Source of the DNA: Rhodobiaceae bacterium UBA7378
Lineage (GTDB): Bacteria > Pseudomonadota > Alphaproteobacteria > RS24
DNA: 14,383 nucleotides
NCBI GenBank assembly: GCA_002469805.1
Contig: DKNW01000132.1
Location: 1-14,383, forward strand
Reading direction: 5' to 3'
In this document: positions 1 to 7,232 of the stretch, piece by piece
Numbering within the stretch: position 1 is the stretch's first letter
Layout: every line of letters begins with the position of its first letter
Program-made: the position numbers and the translations under genes
Notes under the pieces: model-generated
Database searches by the model: none
Told to the model about the DNA's origin: nothing
What the model saw: the letters and a program-made list of their open reading frames with translations, nothing else

Positions 1-581
1 GGACCGGCACGCTAGCTGATGTTATTAATTTTGCCGGCAACCAACCGGTTTTCTGGCCTAGCCTTGCGCTAATTTTGGGCAGCCTGTTTGCCTGTGCTGT
101 ATTTCCCAGTCTGCGCGGACGCAAGCTTCAAGTCTTTGGTGAAGGAACAAATGACGCGATTATGCCATTACTCAACACGGCGGCTGTCATCGGCTTTGGC
201 GGCATCGTTGTGCAAACTGTTGGCTTTCAAGATTTCTCGTCGGTCATGTTGAATTCTGGCTTACCACCAAAAATATCTGCTTTCGCTTCGATTTCTGTGG
301 TTTCAGCGATTACCGGTTCGGCATCAGGCGGTTTGCAGATCTTTATGGCGACTATGGCCGAAAGCTATCTCGCCATGGGAATTCCGGCGGATGAGCTTCA
401 CCGTATTGTGGCAATGGCGAGCGGAGGATTTGATAGCCTGCCCCATTGCGGCGCAGTGATTGCCATGCTCACCATTACCCAGCTTACTCATAAACAGGCC
501 TATAAAGATGTTGGCATCATAACTGTTGTTATTCCAGTGATTGCAACATTATGTGTGATAGCGTTAAGCGTAATAGCATAG
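1..581 (+). CDS. GntP-family permease, C-terminal part (5' end outside window)
   Basis: The reading frame is open from base 3 to a TAG at 579-581, giving about 192 C-terminal residues. The sequence is hydrophobic with several membrane helices and carries GntP-family signatures. These are a glycine-rich stretch GFGGIVVQTVGF, the helix region ITGSASGGLQIFMA, and near the end SGGFDSLPHCGAVIAMLTI followed by THKQAYKDV. The family comprises inner-membrane proton symporters for gluconate, related sugar acids and D-beta-hydroxybutyrate. The SLPHCGAV...THKQAYKD ending is, from memory, most like the hydroxybutyrate-permease-type branch, but the substrate cannot be fixed from a fragment. Nothing downstream on the same strand appears co-transcribed: the next gene converges from the other strand. 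An in-frame TTG at base 75 is not a credible start because similarity continues upstream of it. Confidence 0.85.
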   Translation, partial: TGTLADVINFAGNQPVFWPSLALILGSLFACAVFPSLRGRKLQVFGEGTNDAIMPLLNTAAVIGFGGIVVQTVGFQDFSSVMLNSGLPPKISAFASISVVSAITGSASGGLQIFMATMAESYLAMGIPADELHRIVAMASGGFDSLPHCGAVIAMLTITQLTHKQAYKDVGIITVVIPVIATLCVIALSVIA

Positions 582-709
582 AAAGTGTATGTCGAGGTCA
601 GCTTAGAACCGCTGACAAATGGCTGTACCTAACAATGAACCCAGATCAAAGCGATCAACCCTTGTGACTGATGGTGTCCACTTGCGGCATCGCTGAGTAT
701 AAAGACCCA

Positions 710-973
710 TTACCTTTTAATAATCTTGGTCAATTCGGCTATTTTTTGCTGAGCATCTTCGGTGCCCCCAATCGCCCCTGCAACGCAATTTTCTATATGC
801 GTCTCAAGTATATTTGCTTCAACAGAGGATAATGCCTTTTGGGCAGCCTTAAGTTGATTAAGTACCTCAATGCAATAATCGCCATTTTCAATCAGGCGAA
901 TGACACCGCGTAGTTGACCCTCAGCGCGCCTAAGCCTTGCGACTTGGGAACGGTGGCATGGGTGTTTGCTCAT
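710..973 (-). CDS. CsoR/RcnR/FrmR-family metal-responsive repressor, copper-type ligand set
   Basis: An 87-residue all-helical repressor of the CsoR (DUF156) family, of normal length. The family hallmark RLRRAEGQLRG lies at residues 13-23. The metal ligands sit at C34, H59 and C63, with the same 25- and 4-residue spacings as the Cu(I) ligands C36/H61/C65 of Mycobacterium tuberculosis CsoR. This x-C-H-C pattern is the copper-type fingerprint and differs from nickel/cobalt RcnR and formaldehyde FrmR. An extra HPCH cluster at residues 4-7 is present. The ATG at 971-973 directly abuts the TAG of the MerT-like gene (974-976), so the gene is the last of a tightly packed operon. It probably autoregulates through the inverted repeat at 2388-2406. 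In this family apo-repressor binds DNA and metal releases it. Metal identity is inferred from ligand positions only. Confidence 0.9.
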   Translation of the reverse strand: MSKHPCHRSQVARLRRAEGQLRGVIRLIENGDYCIEVLNQLKAAQKALSSVEANILETHIENCVAGAIGGTEDAQQKIAELTKIIKR

Positions 974-1339
974 CTATATAAACCTCGGTATTACATAAGT
1001 GAAAACGGTAGCAAAAGAAAATATAGCCACCGAAACATAATACAACATGCGCGATCTTTTGCGCGTCTGCATGCACGCGCGGCCCACTTCCGGATCGATC
1101 GGGCACGGCATATAATAGGTTTTATAGTTTACATAGCCTGCAACGGCAATCATCACGAATGCAGCAGCTGTGATAGACAGCTTATATTGGGACAAAACAA
1201 TCAAAAAAGGAAACACGCCTAAAAGGCTTGCAAAGCTCGCCCCCGCCCCGAACAGAACAAAAACCGCCGGCAAAGCGCAACAAATGAGCGTCGACGATGA
1301 CGCAAAAAGGGTGAAAACATTCGCGGTCTTGTCCTGCAT
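974..1339 (-). CDS. MerT-like small inner-membrane metal transport protein
   Basis: A 121-residue protein with about four hydrophobic segments (roughly 8-30, 35-50, 55-72 and 98-116). It has the MerT hallmarks: a vicinal cysteine pair C20-C21 in the first helix (STLICCALPAVF), and a second pair C79/C89 in the loop before the last helix (MPCPIDPEVGRACM). In MerT proteins these cysteines pass Hg(II) from the periplasm across the inner membrane. Here no merA, merP or merR is present and the repressor has copper-type ligands, so copper or another soft metal is a reasonable alternative substrate. I chose the ATG at 1337-1339 because AAGGA lies about 8 nt upstream. A longer frame starting at 1411 would overlap the preceding gene and adds a non-conserved basic N-terminus. 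The gap to the upstream HMA gene is 22 nt. Confidence 0.82.
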   Translation of the reverse strand: MQDKTANVFTLFASSSTLICCALPAVFVLFGAGASFASLLGVFPFLIVLSQYKLSITAAAFVMIAVAGYVNYKTYYMPCPIDPEVGRACMQTRKRSRMLYYVSVAIFSFATVFTYVIPRFI

Positions 1340-1361
1340 GGTGGCTTCCTTCAGGTTTCGC

Positions 1362-1787
1362 CTACTGCGCCTGTAGTATCTGAATTCCTGTAACGGTTTG
1401 ACCGTTGGCAAGAATTTTTTGTTCGATGTCTTGATTGACCAGTTTTGCGCTCTCGGCGAAGGCGATCAAAACTTTGCCAGTTTCCAAGTCGACATCGATT
1501 TTTTTGAAGCCCTCATCTTTTTGGAAAGTCTTTTCAATACCACGCGCGCAAAAATCGCACACCATACCAGTGACGCTGACAACCGCAATTTGATTGCCCG
1601 CTTGGTCAGCGACAAATTTGCCGAAGCGTTCGACATCCAATTCTGTAGCCGTTCCGTCCACATAATCCATAGCAACATGACCTTCGTGACCATGATGCGC
1701 GCTATGGTCGGAATGCTTGCTATGGCTGTTGCCCTCTGCGAGCGTAAGGGTGGGCATTATCAAAATAAAAAATAGCGAAAACCGCAT
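1362..1787 (-). CDS. Exported His-rich heavy-metal-associated (HMA) domain protein
   Basis: A 141-residue protein. Residues 1-17 form a Sec signal peptide (short basic start, hydrophobic core FFILIMPTLTL, AEG cleavage region). A histidine cluster follows at 22-37 with seven His (22, 25, 28, 31, 32, 34, 37). The rest resembles an HMA ferredoxin-like fold with a metal-binding CxxC at C77-C80 (GMVCDFCARGI). The expected place is the periplasm, where it could pick up Cu(I), Hg(II) or a similar soft metal and hand it to the MerT-like protein encoded next, as MerP does for MerT. The spacing between the signal peptide and the CxxC is longer than in MerP, leaving about 35 residues of unknown role (about 38-72). 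An AGGAG Shine-Dalgarno overlaps the stop of the upstream gene, which suggests translational coupling. Confidence 0.82.
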   Translation of the reverse strand: MRFSLFFILIMPTLTLAEGNSHSKHSDHSAHHGHEGHVAMDYVDGTATELDVERFGKFVADQAGNQIAVVSVTGMVCDFCARGIEKTFQKDEGFKKIDVDLETGKVLIAFAESAKLVNQDIEQKILANGQTVTGIQILQAQ

Positions 1788-1796
1788 GTGAAACTC

Positions 1797-2396
1797 CTAA
1801 ATTCTAATCATAAAGTGCAGGTCAAGTTTGTCATTTTCATCGACGCCGAATTCCAGCAGATAGTCGCCTTTAAAAAATTTAACTACCGGATAAGTGTTCC
1901 ATTCATCAGTCAGATCAGTTCGCTTTGACTTGACCATTAGCCAGCTATGCAGATCACCATAGGCGCCGAGATAGGGTGCGAACCCAATCTGGATGAACTG
2001 CTTGGAATAGTTGCGTGCATTAGATTTAAATTCCTGGGCGCCAAAGCCGATAAAATATCTGCGTGTCTCCCAGTCACCGAGCAGGCCGTAAAAATATTCA
2101 TCATTTCCACCGGTGCTCAAACCGGATTGGAAATAAAGATTACGTTGTGAGTGCTGGGTATTTTTTCTATCAAGCAAATATGTGTGCCGAAAATAAACAT
2201 GGTCTTCGGTTTGTTTTTTTTCATCAACCAACTCTATGCCGAGTGAGTACTTATAGCTTGGTGAATAATGATAATAGGCAGAATCCATCATGTCGTCGGA
2301 GAAGATCATGAAAGTTGAGCCGCCGGAATAGGACACGGGGCGCGCCTGCAACGAGGCTGGCACCAGAAGGAATAGCAGAAGAAATCTTATACCCAT
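1797..2396 (-). CDS. Uncharacterised exported protein, possible small outer-membrane beta-barrel, first gene of the metal operon
   Basis: I do not recognise a named family. The 199-residue protein begins with a clear signal peptide (MGIRFLLLFLLVPASLQA, cleavage near ARP). The mature part is rich in Tyr, Phe and Asp, with alternating short polar/aromatic segments: YFYGLLGDWETRRYFIGFGA, QFIQIGFAPYLGAYGD, and a C-terminal YLLEFGVDENDKLDLHFMIRI-type ending. This pattern is compatible with a small outer-membrane barrel, but it lacks a terminal Phe. It has no cysteine after the signal region and no obvious metal motif. The start at ATG 2394-2396 is preferred. An upstream in-frame TTG at 2430-2432 is itself part of the -35 box, so it cannot be transcribed from this promoter. 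The gene is first in the four-gene CsoR operon, 9 nt before the HMA gene, so a role in metal passage or sensing at the outer membrane is inferred from context only. Confidence 0.65.
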   Translation of the reverse strand: MGIRFLLLFLLVPASLQARPVSYSGGSTFMIFSDDMMDSAYYHYSPSYKYSLGIELVDEKKQTEDHVYFRHTYLLDRKNTQHSQRNLYFQSGLSTGGNDEYFYGLLGDWETRRYFIGFGAQEFKSNARNYSKQFIQIGFAPYLGAYGDLHSWLMVKSKRTDLTDEWNTYPVVKFFKGDYLLEFGVDENDKLDLHFMIRI

Positions 2397-2432
2397 AGGG
2401 GGTATATAACACAGGAAAATATTTCTTGTCAA
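2388..2432 (-). promoter_or_regulatory. Promoter and CsoR-like operator of the metal operon
   Basis: Read on the minus strand, a perfect -35 TTGACA (2427-2432) is followed by an 18-nt spacer and a -10 TATATA (2403-2408). A 7-bp inverted repeat TATACCC-N5-GGGTATA (2388-2406) begins inside the -10 box and ends 8 nt beyond the first base of the first gene's ATG (2394-2396). A/T-flanked C-tract/G-tract repeats of this kind are typical operators of the CsoR/RcnR/FrmR family. Only six bases separate the -10 from the ATG, so the transcript is predicted to start at or next to the A of the start codon. Bound repressor would cover both the -10 and the start site. Confidence 0.7.
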
Positions 2433-2584
2433 CTACGTACTGGCAAAACTTGCTGCCCAGCTTTTTAGGGCGTCAAAATATTTTGGCCACATGGCTTCGT
2501 TCCGTTTCTTTACGGATCGCTATGGATTTGCCGCCTTTAATGGCCCCGCAGCTTGATAGGCAAAGCCCCGGCTTGCGCTTTATT

Positions 2585-2613
2585 TTGACCTGGCGCGGGG
2601 TGCTGTTTAGCAT
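2585..2613 (+). promoter_or_regulatory. Candidate promoter for the dehydrogenase/reductase gene
   Basis: TTGACC (2585-2590), a 17-nt spacer and TAGCAT (2608-2613) give a 5/6 and a 4/6 match to sigma70 boxes. They are followed by GGGAG (2632-2636), 6 nt before the GTG start. The rest of the 2433-2642 intergenic stretch holds only short hairpins (for example 2501-2516) and no convincing gene. Confidence 0.4.
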
Positions 2614-2642
2614 GACGGTTAAGCAGATAAAGGGAGCAGATA

Positions 2643-3842
2643 GTGAGCAATCAATCCGATATTAAAGGCAAGGGCATCTTGGTGATGCCGCGAACGGAAG
2701 CCATGTTTTATGGCCCCGGCTCAGCCGGACAATTGCCTGATGCCATCGCCATGACGGGCATGCAGCGACCGTTCTTATTGGCGACACCCTCTTTGGTTAA
2801 AAACGGCCAAGTTGAGGCGCTGGAGAAAATCATTGGCGCGCCACTGTGCGGCACTTATGCCGGTTCGACCGCGCATAATCAAATGCCCAGCGTGCTGGCC
2901 GCCGTGGATGCCGCGCGCGCGTCAAACGCCGATGGGCTTATTGCTTTTGGCGGCTCATCAGTGGTGGATATGTCAAAATCAGTGGCCATGATATTGGCCG
3001 AGGGCAATGATTTGGAAGCCCTGCGCATCCGCTATAGCCCAGAAGATGGTGTGCATATACCGGCGCTCAACCATCCGAAATTGCCACAAATTGTCGTGCC
3101 CACGACTTTGTCAGGTTCCGAATATACATTCGCCATGGCTATCACCGACCCGGATAAACGCGAAAAGTTGATGTTTGCCGATTCCAAACTCATCCCCAAA
3201 ATCATCTTTCATGATTCAGAAATCTGCCAGAGCACACCCGATCGCTTATGGGCTGGAACGGGCATGAAGATTTTTGCCGATTGCCTCGAAATGATTATGT
3301 CTTTGAAGGCCATGCCAATGGGCAATCTCTACGCTTATGAGGGGCTGAAAGTGCTATTCGAAAACCTGCCCAAATCAATAGGAACTAACACCTCCACGCA
3401 GGCCATACAGAATTTGCATTACGCCGCTTATCTCGCCATGTCGATGGCGTTTAATGTGAGCTTGGGTCTAGTCGCCGGGGTGCGCCACCAATTAGGCGGC
3501 GGTAAAAACGTGCCACATGGTGAAGCCAGCACCATCATGTTGCCGCATGTATTACGCTGGAACCGCGAAACCGCCAGCGCCGAGACAGCTCTTGCAGCAG
3601 CGGCGCGTCATTTGGGTTTGACGGCGAATAGCGACGCCGCCTTGGTCGATAAGCTGATTGAAGAAATAGAAGCCATGGTCTCGGGCCTCGGCCTGCCAAC
3701 GACATTATCGCAAGTCGGCGTGAGCTCACACGATCTGCCTCTTGTCGCCGAGCATGTATGCGGCGATAGTTCAGTGGCCTTTAACCCCAGACGCATCAAT
3801 ACGCCCGATGATGTTATGCAGGTCTTAACTCAAGCGATTTAA
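2643..3842 (+). CDS. Iron-containing alcohol dehydrogenase family protein, maleylacetate-reductase-like, metal site degenerate
   Basis: A 399-residue protein of the group III (iron) alcohol dehydrogenase fold. The N-terminal NAD(P)-binding half has FGGSSVVDMSKSVA (102-115) and VVPTTLSGSE (151-160), as in maleylacetate reductases, which reduce maleylacetate to 3-oxoadipate at the end of chloro- and hydroxyaromatic pathways. The C-terminal helical half has RHQLGGGKNVPHGEAS (281-296). In the metal motif, usually GMDALAHxxE, this protein reads GMKIFADCLE (207-216), so the canonical Asp and His are K209 and D213. The third ligand position (His of VHGMAH) is A278. Only H292 of the four ligands remains, together with the nicotinamide-side H282. 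The start is GTG with a good Shine-Dalgarno. Function as a reductase is plausible but the substrate is unknown, and a metal-free or altered activity is likely. Confidence 0.78.
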   Translation: MSNQSDIKGKGILVMPRTEAMFYGPGSAGQLPDAIAMTGMQRPFLLATPSLVKNGQVEALEKIIGAPLCGTYAGSTAHNQMPSVLAAVDAARASNADGLIAFGGSSVVDMSKSVAMILAEGNDLEALRIRYSPEDGVHIPALNHPKLPQIVVPTTLSGSEYTFAMAITDPDKREKLMFADSKLIPKIIFHDSEICQSTPDRLWAGTGMKIFADCLEMIMSLKAMPMGNLYAYEGLKVLFENLPKSIGTNTSTQAIQNLHYAAYLAMSMAFNVSLGLVAGVRHQLGGGKNVPHGEASTIMLPHVLRWNRETASAETALAAAARHLGLTANSDAALVDKLIEEIEAMVSGLGLPTTLSQVGVSSHDLPLVAEHVCGDSSVAFNPRRINTPDDVMQVLTQAI

Positions 3843-5590
3843 GCGCCCGATGAGCGCGTAGCAACATGCCCGTCGGGGCGCACGAGAACCCAGCCGCCTG
3901 GTGCCAAGTCAAATGCCTCAGATATAGCACCGCGATTATCATAGCTTTCAAGGTTGATAGTTTGCGACGGCAGCCCAAACATCCAAGAAGCGTTTGGCGG
4001 GTTAACCGCCGCCCCATTTGTAAAGAGAGTGAACTGATCATAGGTAACAATGTCTAAGCTCGATCTGGTTGCACGGGCGTCTTTCATCTCAATATGAGGC
4101 AGGCGCGCACCTGCGCCAGCGGTCGGTTGATAATCGCGTGTTGTGCTTTGCGGTGTTGAGCTTGCGCTTTGGTCAATTGCACAACCACCTGCATAGACAT
4201 AGCCCAGTTCCGCTCCCAGCATATCGAAGTGCTCAGCTTGATTATCGATGGCGGTTTGAATTTTGTCGCGGCGTTTTTGCCCGTCGACAGTGTCGGCCAT
4301 GGCCGCATTTAGCAAGCGCAAGACAGGTAGGGTTAGAAACTTTATGAGCCGTTTGGATATTGCTGACGGAAGCCACTTCAAAAGAGGAGATGCGCCCACC
4401 ATTGCGGGTATATGCGCCTTGCTGACATCAAGACCGAGTGCGTCAATGACCTCGTTCATTTTATGAAAATTGTTAACGCTCGTTGCGCAGTTACGCTCGG
4501 CCACGGGTTTGCGCTCAGCTTCATAACTTGCCAAGAGACTAGGGGGTGCATCGTGCTTGAGAATGGCGGCCAATTTCCAAACCAAATTGTGAACGTCGCC
4601 AACACCGGAATTCAGCCCCAAACCACCTGTTGGTGGGAAACGATGCGCCGCATCCCCGACGAGGAAAACATTGTCGACACAAAAACGATCGGCGACCTGT
4701 GCCGACATTCGCCACACACCTTTATAGGTAATACGAAAAGGAATATCGGGCCCAAACATCTCTTTGACCAGTGCATCACAGCGAGCGTCGGTATATTCCT
4801 CTGCGGTTTCATAAGGCTCATAAAGTGGTCGCATATAGACTGTCAGCGCCTTCGGGTCGTGAACGATCAGCGTGCCGGGTGCGCTCGGATTGAGGCACCA
4901 GTAAAGAATGGACTGCTGTTCGCCAGCAATTTGAGAGAGGTCAATCTCACAACTCATATTGAGAAATGTTGCGATCGATGGAGGGCCTGATCTGGTTATG
5001 CCTAAAGTTCTGACAATATTGCTGGAGGCACCATCCGCCGCGAGAACGTAAGCCGCATTAACTTCATAAGCCGAGCCATCTGGTTGCAGCACGCGGACGC
5101 GACGCGTGTCGCCGTCAACAAAACCCTGCCAGCTATGTCCGAAACGAATGTCTTGGTGGTTGCGGCGTGTTGCTTGGCCCAGCAATGCGTCTTCAAACAG
5201 ATTTTGCGAAATATTGGTTATATGTTCTGGAGAAGCGGCGGCACGATGCATGAACCTCTGGAGATCTTCAGGGTCCTCCAGATCACCCATCAGGGCATAC
5301 TTTCCCAGCGCATGATCTCTTGGGCCGTTCACCCAGCTGATAAATTGCGCGTCGCCGTGTTTGTTGAGCGCATAGAATTCTTCCGTGTTCAACCCCGCGG
5401 AACGAAGTATTTCCATCGTGCGCGTATTGATGACGTGTGCCGCCGGTGCGGCTTGCGGTGCATGTCGTTGCTCGATCAAAATGTGATCAATATTGAACCG
5501 CGATAGCAAAAGTGATGCGAGAAGTCCCGTGGGGCCACCGCCCACAATCAAAACAGGAGTTGTTTGCGTGGTTCGTTGTGCCGAGCTCAT
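3839..5590 (-). CDS. FAD-dependent aromatic-ring monooxygenase (class A, PHBH fold, MhpA/TfdB-like)
   Basis: A 583-residue single-component flavoprotein hydroxylase. It has the dinucleotide motif VGGGPTG (16-22) with the ribose-binding acid E40, the DG motif at D186-G187 (AADGASSNIVR) and the GD motif GDAAHRFPPTGGLGLNSG (312-329). A C-terminal thioredoxin-like domain occupies about 450-583. The length fits the phenol hydroxylase/MhpA group, which hydroxylates phenolic or other activated rings with NAD(P)H and O2. The gene lies 36 bp downstream of the acyl-CoA dehydrogenase on the same strand and is probably co-transcribed. The ATG at 5588-5590 has AGAGGG 8 nt upstream. Its TAA shares the TTAA at 3839-3842 with the stop of the convergent reductase gene. 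The neighbouring reductase and acyl-CoA dehydrogenase suggest ring hydroxylation within a catabolic pathway; the substrate is not predictable. Confidence 0.88.
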   Translation of the reverse strand: MSSAQRTTQTTPVLIVGGGPTGLLASLLLSRFNIDHILIEQRHAPQAAPAAHVINTRTMEILRSAGLNTEEFYALNKHGDAQFISWVNGPRDHALGKYALMGDLEDPEDLQRFMHRAAASPEHITNISQNLFEDALLGQATRRNHQDIRFGHSWQGFVDGDTRRVRVLQPDGSAYEVNAAYVLAADGASSNIVRTLGITRSGPPSIATFLNMSCEIDLSQIAGEQQSILYWCLNPSAPGTLIVHDPKALTVYMRPLYEPYETAEEYTDARCDALVKEMFGPDIPFRITYKGVWRMSAQVADRFCVDNVFLVGDAAHRFPPTGGLGLNSGVGDVHNLVWKLAAILKHDAPPSLLASYEAERKPVAERNCATSVNNFHKMNEVIDALGLDVSKAHIPAMVGASPLLKWLPSAISKRLIKFLTLPVLRLLNAAMADTVDGQKRRDKIQTAIDNQAEHFDMLGAELGYVYAGGCAIDQSASSTPQSTTRDYQPTAGAGARLPHIEMKDARATRSSLDIVTYDQFTLFTNGAAVNPPNASWMFGLPSQTINLESYDNRGAISEAFDLAPGGWVLVRPDGHVATRSSGA

Positions 5591-5626
5591 ATGCGCCGCC
5601 CTCTCCTCGAAATAGATCGCAACGGG

Positions 5627-6802
5627 CTACAGACCCAGCGCCATTTTAGCCAGAATATTGCGCTGCACCTCGTTCGAGCCGCCATAAATTGACGCCGCGC
5701 GATTATTAAGAAAATCAGCAATAATTCCTTGCGTTTCCGCCGGGCCGATGGGCGTTTCATTTGCTCCTATTTCGCGCAGTTCGGGCTGCCAGATCGCAGC
5801 CTGTGGGCCAAGCGCATCCATCGCCAGCCGGTCGATAGCCTGTTGCGCTTCCGTGCCCATAATCTTCAATTGCGAAGATCCGGTTGAGCTGGGTGTACCT
5901 GCAGCCAAGGCCGCTTGCACACGAAACTCGGTCATCTCAATGGCCTCCACGCGAATGGCGAGTTCGGTAAAACGTTGCGTCAGTGCGGGCGCATCGCTTG
6001 CCGCAATCAGCGCTTCGAGATTACCCAAACCCAGCTTCAACCGCGCCGCATAAGCAGAACTGCGCTCAAATGTAAGCAGCGTTTTTGCCACCGTCCAGCC
6101 ATCGTTTTCAGCACCGACCAGATTGGCCACGGGCACGCGGACGTTTTCGAAAAATACCTGGTTGACCTCATGATCACCGGCCAACGTAATAATTGGCGCA
6201 ACCTCGATACCCGGCGTTGCCATATCGATAAGCAGAAAGGAAATACCGGCCTGCGGTTTTACATTTTTATCGGTGCGCACGAGACAAAAAATGTGGGTCG
6301 CGTATTGCGCATAGGACGTCCAGATTTTCGAGCCATTGATGATGTAGTCATCGCCATCACGCACCGCCGCGCATTGTAGGCTCGCCAAATCCGAGCCCGA
6401 GCCCGGTTCAGAATAGCCCTGGCACCATATATGCTCGCCCGACAACAGCTTTGGTAAATATTCGTCTTGCTGGTTTTTGGTGCCACAGACGGTCAGCGTT
6501 GGACCAATCATTCCCAACCCCATGGGGTATAGTTTTGGTGCTTTGGCGCGCGCGCATTCTGTGGACCAGATAAAGCGCTGCATGTCGCTCCAACCTGTGC
6601 CGCCAAATTCCTGCGGCCAACCAGGCGCTACCCAACCTTTTTCATTCAGAATTTTATGCCAGCGCATAAGCGGATCATGCGCCGAGCTGATGCCACTGGT
6701 TTTCTCCCCCGCTTCGCGCAATTCGACATCAAGGTTTTCTTCCAAAAAGGCACGTACCTCATCGCGAAACGCCTCGTCTTCCCGCTTTAATTGCGTATCC
6801 AT
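5627..6802 (-). CDS. Acyl-CoA dehydrogenase family protein (FadE-like)
   Basis: A 391-residue FAD-dependent acyl-CoA dehydrogenase of normal length that would introduce an alpha-beta double bond into an acyl-CoA. The central FAD/substrate motif is QGYSEPGSGSDLASL (128-142), followed by GSKIWTSYA (157-165). The C-terminus has the family motif IYGGSNEVQRNIL. The usual medium-chain catalytic Glu of YEGT is Gly here (YGGS). An alternative base is E246 in LLTFERSS, the position used by isovaleryl-CoA and several FadE-type enzymes. ATG 6800-6802 is chosen because AAGGAG lies upstream. A TTG 24 nt further upstream would place the Shine-Dalgarno inside the gene. It is probably transcribed with the downstream monooxygenase. 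Substrate chain type is unknown; branched or ring-bearing acyl-CoAs are common for this branch. Confidence 0.9.
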   Translation of the reverse strand: MDTQLKREDEAFRDEVRAFLEENLDVELREAGEKTSGISSAHDPLMRWHKILNEKGWVAPGWPQEFGGTGWSDMQRFIWSTECARAKAPKLYPMGLGMIGPTLTVCGTKNQQDEYLPKLLSGEHIWCQGYSEPGSGSDLASLQCAAVRDGDDYIINGSKIWTSYAQYATHIFCLVRTDKNVKPQAGISFLLIDMATPGIEVAPIITLAGDHEVNQVFFENVRVPVANLVGAENDGWTVAKTLLTFERSSAYAARLKLGLGNLEALIAASDAPALTQRFTELAIRVEAIEMTEFRVQAALAAGTPSSTGSSQLKIMGTEAQQAIDRLAMDALGPQAAIWQPELREIGANETPIGPAETQGIIADFLNNRAASIYGGSNEVQRNILAKMALGL

Positions 6803-6877
6803 GCTACTCAACTCCTTGAACGTCAAAAAGGCTAGGCAAGCCCCGGCGCTAGGTCAAGAGGCATCACAAGGCGTCAA

Positions 6878-7219
6878 GTGGTGTGCGGCGGGCGCGATAA
6901 TATGCAGCGCCATCTCGCCACAATCGACAAGGCACTTGCAACAACAACCGGGCCATGGATGCTAGATACGGAGTTTACGCTGGCTGACATCACGCTTGGG
7001 GTAGTCTATTACCGCCTGGATGAGACGGGCTGGCTCGATTATTTTCAGACACGGGCACCTATGCCCGCGCTAGCGCGCCATTACGCTAATCTGCGAGCCC
7101 GCCCAAGCTGGCAAGCCGCGCTGGAAGCCCGCCAGATGGACATTATCGCACGTGGCAGCAACGCGCTGAAACACGCGGCGAATAATGACCCCAGTGTGCG
7201 CGCGGCGCTTTATGGCTAA
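6878..7219 (+). pseudogene. Remnant of a glutathione S-transferase: C-terminal domain only
   Basis: The frame is open from 6836 to a TAA at 7217-7219. From about base 6900 it encodes the C-terminal helical domain of a GST: an amphipathic helix NMQRHLATIDKALA, then GPWMLDTEFTLADITLGVVYYRLD, the N-capping-box region typical of this fold, then a terminal helix with YANLRARPSWQAALE. The N-terminal thioredoxin domain (about 80 residues, binding glutathione) and the linker are absent. The sequence upstream is the short leader of the divergent acyl-CoA dehydrogenase. No thioredoxin-fold fragment is visible in other frames nearby, so a deletion, not a single frameshift, seems to have removed the 5' half. 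GTG 6878 is a nominal start without a clear ribosome-binding site. The gene converges on the TetR gene with a 13-bp gap. Confidence 0.7.
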
Positions 7220-7232
7220 TGCCGCAAACCCC

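Noticed and set aside
597..616. GTCAGC/GCTGAC hairpin with an 8-nt loop as terminator between the permease and the metal operon
   Set aside because: The stem is only 6 bp and no T-run follows on either strand.
2397..2432. Upstream TTG start extending the first metal-operon protein by 12 residues
   Set aside because: The TTG is part of the predicted -35 box and would not be transcribed from this promoter. The shorter form begins with a clean signal peptide.
2560..2580. AAGCC-CC-GGCTT hairpin upstream of the reductase gene as attenuator or riboswitch
   Set aside because: It is very short and lies upstream of the proposed promoter, so it would not be in the transcript.
2426..2665. 79-codon plus-strand frame upstream of the reductase gene
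   Set aside because: It overlaps the promoter of the metal operon and the start of the reductase gene, has no recognisable domain and has no convincing ribosome-binding site.
4412..4990. 192-codon plus-strand frame inside the monooxygenase gene
   Set aside because: It is a shadow of the clearly conserved flavoprotein reading frame on the other strand, with no domain of its own.
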